Of a DNA stretch of 64,000 bases, positions 56,245 to 64,000 are shown piece by piece. This stretch comes from Seminavis robusta. Taxonomy: Eukaryota; Bacillariophyta; Bacillariophyceae; Naviculales; Naviculaceae. The notes beneath the pieces were generated by a model that made no database searches, was not told where the DNA came from, and saw only the letters and a list, made by a program, of their open reading frames with translations. Numbering within the stretch: position 1 is the first letter of the stretch; every line of letters starts with the position of its first letter. Location of the stretch: assembly GCA_903772945.1 (NCBI GenBank), contig CAICTM010000107.1, forward strand, positions 55,864-119,863, written 5' to 3'. The position numbers and the translations under genes were made by a program.

Positions 56245-58725
56245 ATGAAGACCCTCGGATTATCTGTTCTTTTTGCAGTGCTACCATCAGTCGCGGCGTC
56301 ATCACAACTACGGCGTGCCCAGGTGGAATGTCCCGAAGATGGCACCATCAAGATTGGTGGAACCCAATCCGTGCAAAGACTCGCTCAAGCCTGGAAGGAC
56401 GCCTACATGATGAAGAATGCATCCACTAATCAGTTTTGTCCACTCCATGACATTCGCATTGAAGGCGTTGGTTATGCGACGGGGGCAGCAAGGGTCTGTG
56501 GAATACAACCCATCTATGACAATCTGGACCTGGCTGGAATGTCGGGGCCCTTCTTTGCTCCTCAGGCAACCTCCGACAATGGATGGAGCTTTGACTGCAG
56601 TGCACAGCAGCATGAAGATGATGCACACCGCAAGGCGACCCTGGTATGTACCGTATGCATCCTTGCAGCAAAGCATGGAACCCTCTTCCTACTCATCCAT
56701 CGCGTACATGTACTGTGCCCTCACATTGTTACCGTATTCTTGCGTACGGTGTACCAGATTCGTTTGGCTCATGAAGGCATTGCCCTTGTGGCGGCAGCCA
56801 ACGGCACTGCCTCCAGGTGCATTGAACATCACCTAGGCGGCGGGATCACGACAACTCAATTGAGATGGATCTTTAGCAGCTACAATGAGAAACTGATGAA
56901 ATCCTTATCCGATGCTGTCCCCTTTTCCGATGGGGACATCGGGACACATCTCTGGAGTGAACTGAACGAGGGTTGTACCGAGACGGAGATAATGTTGGCT
57001 TCGGTAGGAGTGGAATATGGAGCTGCTAGTTTTCTTACGGATCATGTCTTGTATGGACATGGAGAAACCATCCGTACCGTTGCACGAGTATTGGACCACG
57101 AAGACACCAAAGTCTACTACACATTCCCAACCGTGCAAGATTCTTTGGAGTTTTTGGAGAATCACACGGAGGCGATTGCATTCATACAGCTTCGAGACCT
57201 CCATTCGTCTGCCTTTCGCGACCATGCGGACAAGATTCAGGCCGTGGCCATCAAGGACAACCACAACGGAGAACCCATTCTGCCCGAGGCAGAGGCATTC
57301 GACAACAATCAGTATCCCCTTTCGCGTGCCATGTACTTGGGCGTGCACAACGATCCCGCATCGTTGCGTCTCACGGCACCCTTCTTGGAATTTGGTCTCT
57401 CTGAGGAGGGCACCAAGATTCTGAGTGAGGCAGGCTTTTGGGCCTTGGACACTTCGGATTCTGTCGTCATGAAAACTCGGCTTCAGATTCCAGGAGGTGT
57501 GCCTATGCAGGAGATCCAGGACAGCTGCGGTCCGGAGTACGGTCGCATCTCCATGGCCGGTAGCGCGACGGTCTTCCCCGTGGCTCAAATCTGGTCCGAC
57601 GTCTACAACTTGGGGTGCCCTACGGTGGACATTTCAATTGAACAAGGGGGGAGCAGCGCCGGTGCAGGACGCGTCTGTGCCAATCTTCACAAGGGACCGC
57701 CAGTTACGATTGGAACGATGTCGAGGGAGTGGAAGGGGGCCGAAGGAAAGGAACACCAGTACGTCTACGATTGCCTCAAAGGGGATACGTCGCGCTCGGC
57801 AGTCAAAGTCGACGTTGCCTACGACGGTATCACCGTTATCCTCAAGAAAGGGGGTATCGCAGACCAGTGCCAGCAAATCCTTGGAGGATTCACCATCGAC
57901 CAGCTCCGATGGATCTATTCTGGGTATTCAGAAAGTGCACTGGAAGCGACTGGGTGGAATGCAACGAGTTTGAAGAATAGCGACAACGACACAAGCACGC
58001 ACTTGTGGAGCGAACTTCACCCTGATTGTGCCAAAGAGGAGATCCGCTTGGCCGGAGACATTCTAACCGAAGGTAAGTGCGAGGCTGGTTCGTTTGAAAC
58101 ACCACATACATGACGACCCAGTTGGTTCAAATCGGCTTATAGTGGTCTTCTTGCTACGGTACTAGGAACGCACACGAATTTCCGAAAGACTATTATGGCA
58201 GACAAGGCAAATGGAGAGGACATTGACGTGTCAAGACCTAAAGGCTACTTCCAAGCTTTGGGCTTCACGCTGGTGGCCTATCTGCAGAGTCACGGCGACG
58301 CCATTGCATACATAGGTTTCAACTACTACCACGACAACAAAGAACTGCTTGCAGCCGCTCCCATTCAAAATCAGGATGGTGTCTATGTACTTCCATCCGC
58401 TGAAACAATCGGTGGAGGCACTTACAATCCACTCGTTCGCAGCATATCAATGAACCTCCTCAACGATAGGGAAGCACTTCGAGATACAGTTCCATTGCTA
58501 AAGTTTGGTTTCTCTCAGCCAGATCTGGTCACAGCTACGGGAATGGTTCCAGTTCAAGGGGAAAGTTTGCAAACAATGCTGGACCGCCTTGACAGGGCCT
58601 CGTCGGGAGATTTGGATCTTACGTCCTCGGCGCTTCACAACTCAGTGTCTTCATGGAGAGGATCCTGCCTCGCCGTGTCACTGTTCTTCGCTGGGCTGCA
58701 TGTCCTACATTTAATCTCTGCATAA
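56245..58725 (+). CDS. PstS-like double-domain phosphate-binding-type protein, possible GPI anchor (757 aa)
   Basis: Exons are 56245-56643, 56758-58072 and 58166-58725; introns are 114 and 93 nt. A signal peptide (LGLSVLFAVLPSVAAS) starts the protein. Two homologous substrate-binding halves follow. Half 1 has GTIKIGGTQSVQRLAQAW, GVGYATGAARVC and GGGITTTQLRWIFSSY. Half 2 has GRISMAGSATVFPVAQIW, QGGSSAGAGRVC and GGFTIDQLRWIYSGY. These are the PstS/PBP-like features (S/T-x-T/S near the start, G-G-S-S-A-G-x-G loop). The C-terminus ends in a hydrophobic tail (CLAVSLFFAGLHVLHLISA) after a small-residue stretch, fitting a GPI signal. It would act outside the cell in phosphate or oxyanion capture; the ligand is inferred. 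Intron 1 is open in frame, so reading through it adds a false 38-residue insert. Confidence 0.83.
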
Positions 58726-60300
58726 AGAACTACATATTGCATAGATGCAACACTCTGGTCAAGATGAAACATTGCTACACGGCTGCTATCACAACTACCA
58801 GTACCGTACTAGTCATGTTTCTACGCCCGCTGCACCTCTTACGGTGCCTCGTACGGTACCCAGCCTATACTTCAGAGATAGTATGCTCTTCATTTAGGCG
58901 TATTCGTTACCTGTGACGCTTGAGCTCTGAACAAGACTTTGGCCCGCACACAACCGAAGCACACACCAGCAATAGGAATCGATCCACGGCATCTCTCCAG
59001 TGGCTATCTAGTGTGGATTCGATGAGGCACAGTGTTTGCAAACCTGGCTACAAAATGTTCTGCAATCTGTGCCCCTCCGCTTCTTTTCCTTTTTCACGAT
59101 GCATTCTAGCTACGTTAGCCAGAGTTAGCAATACACAGTCTGCCATGCACGAGTGGAGCAGTGATTGCTTCATCCGATCCCGATGCCTCGAACATGGGTG
59201 TCCACTGTACAAACATTATTTCAATAGTGTCCCAGTAAAACCAAGGATTTGTCCTCGTTGGGATCCTCGAGCACACTGCCTGCAACTCGAGTGCATCGAA
59301 CTATTTTTTGCGGGTGGTCAAAGGCTGGACGGGTTGGACTTGTTCTTTCAAAAGTCCTGCGTAGGGTAGCCCGCGCAGATCGTTCCCAAGGCTCCCCCAA
59401 AGAATGATCATCGTAGGGCTTCTGTCTACCAAAGTAATTCTGACTTTTCCTTCCTTCACTAATACCCGTGCTCCTTCATAGTGCCGATACAAACGATTGC
59501 CCATTCGCCCAGTGTCGTCCAGCCTTGCTATCTTCTTTGGCAACGCCTGACAACATATTCTATTCAACGGGGGTTTACTGGCGCAGAATCCCACCTTAGT
59601 TAGAGGCGCAAAATCCGACCTTAGAGGAATCTCCGCCTGGAGATGCTGTAGACTTGTATATTGATTCAAGCAAAAACACGCATGCAACCACATCGCAGAA
59701 TATAACCTTAGAGGAATGCGAGCCAGGTTCAATATTATTTCTGGCTCAGTCGAGCTGGGCTGTGGGCTTGCGGGACGAGCTTCGATGGGCACAGCGTTTC
59801 CACAAAAATCTGCACCCTTCGCTTCTTTTCCCTCTTCAGATTTAGGGGTAGGCAAACAGGTTAGTCGACGGCTTACTTCAGCTACTCGTATGCACAAACG
59901 TATCGCACATCGGTTCGAAATGGATGTTTGGACGTTTAAGGTCTGGCCCTGGCAGGGCAACAAATGACAATTCTATGCCTTTTTATTTGAGCGAATTTGT
60001 GTCAAATAGGTGAGTCCAGTTCGCTCCACTCTCGCATACATGTACTATGCTGTTTACCTGGTAAAGCATGCTGTGAGGGAGGCAAACAGGTTAAGTCGAC
60101 GCCTAAATTCAGCTTCAAGCTTTTTGCGACTTTATGGGGGGGTTAGGCACCAGCGCGGGGGAGGGAAAAAGAAGAGGAGAGGGAGAGGGTTATCCGTTGG
60201 ATTCCGAATTCCCAATCCCAGACATGATCCAGTCATAGTGCGACACAGGTATCATCCAGCAGTATCACGTAACGGAAGGGGATCTGACAAAGACTGCAGT
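58726..60300. other. Repeat-scarred intergenic DNA
   Basis: Short direct repeats are scattered here: GGCAAACAGGTTA(A)GTCGACG at 59851 and 60081, CCTTAGAGGAAT at about 59620 and 59707, and GCTTCTTTTCC at about 59078 and 59820. A minus frame at 59963-59301 is open for 220 codons but has no clear domain. The repeats may be eroded LTR or insertion traces near the gypsy element. Confidence 0.35.
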
Positions 60301-60319
60301 CATCGCCCCTCATTTCTAA

Positions 60320-62260
60320 GTCTCTTTTGTCTGAAGAACAGTGTAAGTGTCAGCAAATACGTCATGGAACAGGTCTTTTGACGTTGGTCTCACACTATCT
60401 CTGAATTCAAATCGGATTCAACTGATAACGGATAATCGTTTTCGCACTCCTTTGCTCGCACCAAACCCTCCCATAAATTCAAATCGGTGCTTTTTGAAAG
60501 CCATCGCTGGTGTAACGTGTCTGAACAGGGTTGAGCTTCCTACTGTTGAACGCGTAGGTTTTTCCCTTCTGGGAATTCACTGCACCTAGTTGAGTAACAC
60601 TCGCATCCGTGTGGATAACGAATGTTTCATTGAAGTCAGGGTAGGCGAGCAAGGTTTATTTGCTGATGATCTTCTGCATCTGGCTAAAGGCTTTATCGTG
60701 TTCGGCTTCCCATATCCACTTCGTTGTTTTGGAAGTCAACGAAGCGAGTGGGCCAGTACATGTGGTCGTCTAATCCACATGTCTCGATAGTATTTCACTA
60801 GTCCAATGAAACTACGGAGTTCCTTCCTGTTGTAGGAAGAGCGATATTCTTGATGCGATTCTATTTTCTTTGTTATAGGTTGGATCCCTCTCGAGTAATC
60901 AGTAACCTAGGTACTCAAATTTTCTCCTCTTGCGAGGAAGGACTTGGTAGCATTGATCTAAGTCCGGCTTCTCGAAAAGCCGTCGGAGAACTTCATCCAA
61001 CTTTCAACGTGGATCTTGCTAGATCGCCGTTAGTTAGGATGAGTAGATCATCAATGTATGCACGGAACTTTCTAAGGTCGTGCATTATGTTTCCCATCTT
61101 CTCTTGGAAGATGTCGGGACTCATACATAGGCCCATTGGCAAAATCTGGTACTCGTACTTTACCCACGGGAGTACAATGGTACACAGTTGCTTCGAGTGA
61201 GTTGACAGCCCGATGTGATAGTATCCCATGTCCAGGTCTAGACTAGTAGCGTACTTGAATCCATCTGGTTTCAAGAGCATGTCCTGTATTTTTGGATAGG
61301 ATAAGGCTTTCGCTTAAATCTTTTGTTCAGTTCCCGAAAAACAGAGATGAATCGTACATATCCGTCTTTTTTGGGAATGATAAAAGTTTTTGCCGCCCAC
61401 TCGGAACGTTTTACCTTCTTGAGTACTCTTGCTTCGCAGAGACGTTCACCCTCCATCTTAAGAGTGTTTGGTTTGGACCCGTGGAATAGGGCTAAGCCCT
61501 GCATGATAGGGTTTAGCATCAGGGAGAATTTCTACTTCGTAGTCGTTCCATCTGCCACTGTCCTAAAGTACCATCGAATAGTTCAGAGTACTTCTTCAGT
61601 TAAGGGAATGAAGCTGTTCCTCTCTTCCGTGTTCAACTGCTCTTGACTTTGGCAAAACTGCCTTAAGTCAGCTTGTTCGTATTTCGCATCAAGAATCTTC
61701 TTGAGACGATCTGCACTGTCATCAACAGCGTTAGGATCAGGAATGAAAAGTTTTCTTCTTCATTGGTGTCGCTTGCTTTTCATAGGGATAGATGCGCCGT
61801 CCCATTCCATTGACATGGTAGTGAAATCGAACTTGAAACCTAAGTCAGAGAGAAAATCTCGACCTATGATCATGGTCATACGCCCCCCAAGCTCTTGGTG
61901 AAGTGTAAATCCAATTCGATAATTCTATCATCGTGGAATTCAGGAATCATGATTGCACCCTTGCACTTCGTACTGGTGTTTAATTCTCCTGCAGGGTAGT
62001 CCACATCGTTTGGAGGCCCACAAGATCCTTCATGAGTAAATTTTCTTAGCATGAGGTTTGGCAATCAAGGTTCCAGATGCTCCTGTATCCAGTAAACAAC
62101 GGAGCTTGTAACGGGTTTTGGTTTCCCTTTTTCTCGCTTGTTAAATCTAACATAGACGATGGGTTTGAGGTCTCTTCTCTTGCGACGTTTACGAGGTGGT
62201 TGGCCACGGGTGAGGTTAACGATGCTAAAATAGATCATCAGAGTCTATTTGATCAGCTTC
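60320..62260 (-). mobile_element. Decayed Ty3/gypsy-type retrotransposon (protease, RT, RNase H)
   Basis: Read on the minus strand, about 62215 encodes a basic stretch and PIVYVRFNKREKGKPKPV. Next is an aspartic protease core LLDTGASGTLIAK (about 62090). The RT follows: VKRSEWAAKTFIIPKKDGYV (about 61420), YATSLDLDMGYYHI (about 61250), LPMGLCMSPDIFQEKM and the catalytic AYIDDLLIL (about 61055). RNase H-like pieces follow (LLAYPDFNETFVIHTDAS, about 60640). The order is Ty3/gypsy. Multiple stops and frame changes break it. No integrase and no LTR pair were recognised, so it is a truncated, inactive copy. Confidence 0.85.
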
Positions 62261-63540
62261 TAGGCAAATTTCATCTAATTTGCCGTAGAGTTCACCAGTT
62301 GCAAAACATTCTTGTTTACTAGTTAGTGAATTCTTCCTCACTTTGGTATGAGAAAATCGGAACGGGGTTCCGTTGAGTCATCATTCCGGCCTATTCCCAA
62401 GATAGAGATTTCTCCATCCAAGTGATTGGAAGTTTTGATAGAGGAGTTTTCCTCATTGTCAGAGTTCTGATTTGCGCTTGGGAACATGGTTGCGAAGTTT
62501 GCAAGTGGTTGCACGAGTATCGTCGATCTCGTTTTGGTCGTCCATGTCGACGAGAGGAAGAATGGGTTTTGTCACGGCAACTGTTTTTCGAAGTTGCCGA
62601 ACGCATGCTTTCCTTGAGCATTCTTCATGGTGAAGGAATAGATTGAGGTAGCTGAAAGCTATTGTGTTTGTTTAACAAAATGCACTACGCTAAAGCTAGT
62701 TAAAGATCTTTCGAGTTTATTGAGTTTGAGAGAATGAAAGTTATTGGAGAGATTAGAAAGCTATGAAAACTAATCAACGAGAGAGATATTCATCAAGGGA
62801 TCGTAGATCTGGTTTCCGGCGGGAGACTGTAAGTTGTGATAGAGTAGGTTGTGGTAGTAATGCTACGTCATTCCACGATCCTAAAACGGAAAACGCGAGG
62901 AAGGTTTGTCTAGCCGGATCTAGTAGCGTGGAAGTACTCCACGCTAGCTAAATATCTAGGAGCGATGTTTCATCATCAATCTAGTATGAATAGCGCGTCA
63001 TTGGAAACCCTGTCTCAAATGACATTTCACGAGAGACTCAGTCATGAGTCGAACTCAAACCCTATTTAGTATCGAGTCGCGAATAAGCGTAAGAGCCGTG
63101 TATTGCCATTTCGGTCACGGGGAGGATCTGTCCTCCAGCTTTTTGTGAACGGTACTTTATCTCTCTCATATTAATGCTGTGTGAACCATTAGCGGGACCA
63201 GTCATACTCTGCCTCCGCTCCCGATAGATCTCCCTTAGGCTAGTGAATAATTGCTGATTATGTTGCTCGTTGTCTGGATGGTTCAAAGAGCTTTGTGGAG
63301 TAGTCCGATTCCATGGATATAATCTTGCAAAGAATAGCACATCGTAGTTTGTCTGCTTCGCACACAGGCTCTTTCCAAATCACGGTACTTTGCCAGTTGA
63401 ATCCATCCTTGTGGCTCGTCAAACTCATTGATGGGTATGCATTAAGCAACAGCTCGAGTCAGTATGCCACTGCGAGAAAGTCAGGTGTGCTTTTGATCCT
63501 CATTGGCGACGGCCGCTTGCTTCTTCCACCAATACGTGGA
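62261..63540. other. 5' flank of the gypsy element, possible gag remains
   Basis: A minus frame at 62650-62391 (LRKTVAVTKPILPLVDMDDQ in one frame) may be eroded gag. The rest to 63540 is AT-richer than its surroundings and holds no recognisable gene or terminal repeat. Confidence 0.3.
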
Positions 63541-63559
63541 CGACGGTAACCGATAGAGG

Positions 63560-63980
63560 CGAGACGACGTTTGGTAGAGGACGTTCGGTGGGGGACAGAG
63601 GTAGTCGGTCGGTATCCGTAGAGGTAGTAGTAGTAGTTGTTGTTGTTGTTGCCAAGTGTCTTGCCCCTACCCATGTAGTCGCTGACTTCAAGACAAACTA
63701 GCCCAGCAAGTTGTAGTAGTAGTTGGTTGTTGTTGTCTGTATCGGTTTAGAGGAAAGGAGTTCAAGGCACAATAGCGCAGCAGTAGTGGTGGTCGGTCGT
63801 CGGTCGGTAGTGGTATCGGTATCGGTAGAGGAAGGAGGTCGGTCGGTAGTAGGAAGGGAAGCACCGTCGGTAGTTGGAAGGATAGAAGATTAGGTAGCAT
63901 TGCCATGTCGCCCATTGGGATAAACAATAACAAACAACAACAACAACACAACAAACAACAAACAACAACAACAACAGTCG
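63560..63980. repeat. GTCGGTCGGTAG-type and (GTT)n/(AAC)n microsatellites
   Basis: The stretch 63590-63870 is made of GGTCGGTCGGTAGTGG, GTAGTAGTAG and GTTGTTGTTG units. From 63925 the complementary AACAACAAC type appears (CAAACAACAACAACAACAC and similar). Long frames over it (minus Cys/Leu/Pro-rich) are by-products. Confidence 0.8.
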
Positions 63981-64000
63981 ACGCCATTGTCGATAACTCA

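Noticed and set aside
63688-63987. Leu/Cys/Pro-rich minus frame at the window end
   Set aside because: Produced by microsatellite DNA.

Overview
This looks like nuclear DNA of a diatom, probably a pennate one. That is inference from several signs. Genes are interrupted by short introns (mostly 60-126 nt) with GTAAGT or GTACGT donors. Proteins carry long Asn/Gln/Ser runs. One protein has a plastid-type presequence (an ATA|F cleavage site). The mobile elements resemble those seen in diatom genomes. No prokaryotic operon structure is present. There is one 11-N assembly gap.

Layout. 0-7.3 kb: small repeats, an acidic hypothetical gene, a secreted alpha/beta-hydrolase-like gene (-) and a decayed reverse-transcriptase remnant. 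7.3-12.3 kb: one multi-exon gene (-) for a secreted, acidic-repeat, tectonin-propeller protein. 12.3-21 kb: gene-poor, repeat-rich DNA with doubtful ORFs, an endonuclease-domain retroelement remnant and Pro/Gly/Thr-rich repeats. 21.1-23.2 kb: a secreted S1 serine protease with two C-terminal Gly-Asp-Gly domains. 24.0-27.9 kb: two tandem paralogous methyltransferases (-). 28.3-29.8 kb: a GT23-like fucosyltransferase. 30.9-32.4 kb: a satellite array, the gap, and a tandem array of mini-exon-like modules. 32.5-34.3 kb: a gene (-) broken by two frame changes. 35.6-36.8 kb: a coiled-coil, possibly plastid protein (-). 37.3-37.7 kb: a 69-bp minisatellite. 39.1-42.5 kb: an MscS-type channel. 42.8-44.4 kb: tRNA adenosine deaminase ADAT1/Tad1 (-). 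44.8-48.2 kb: a large disordered protein with a recurring F-D-R-L-Y...L-W motif. 49.0-52.3 kb: coatomer beta' (COPB2). 52.8-54.6 kb: histone acetyltransferase GCN5 (-). 56.2-58.7 kb: a PstS-like double-domain phosphate-binding-type protein, possibly GPI-anchored. 60.3-62.3 kb: a decayed Ty3/gypsy element (-). 63.5-64 kb: microsatellites.

The conserved genes (COPB2, GCN5, ADAT1, MscS) are housekeeping functions with no shared pathway. Several others (hydrolase, protease, tectonin protein, methyltransferases, fucosyltransferase, PstS-like protein) are secretory or cell-surface proteins. For the intron-containing genes I rebuilt exon junctions by hand from GT/AG sites, phase and family conservation. 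The most interesting items are the GCN5 13-nt microexon carrying the catalytic Glu, the COPB2 first coding exon consisting of ATG only, the mini-exon array at 31.66-32.37 kb, and the uncharacterised F-D-R-L-Y repeat protein.
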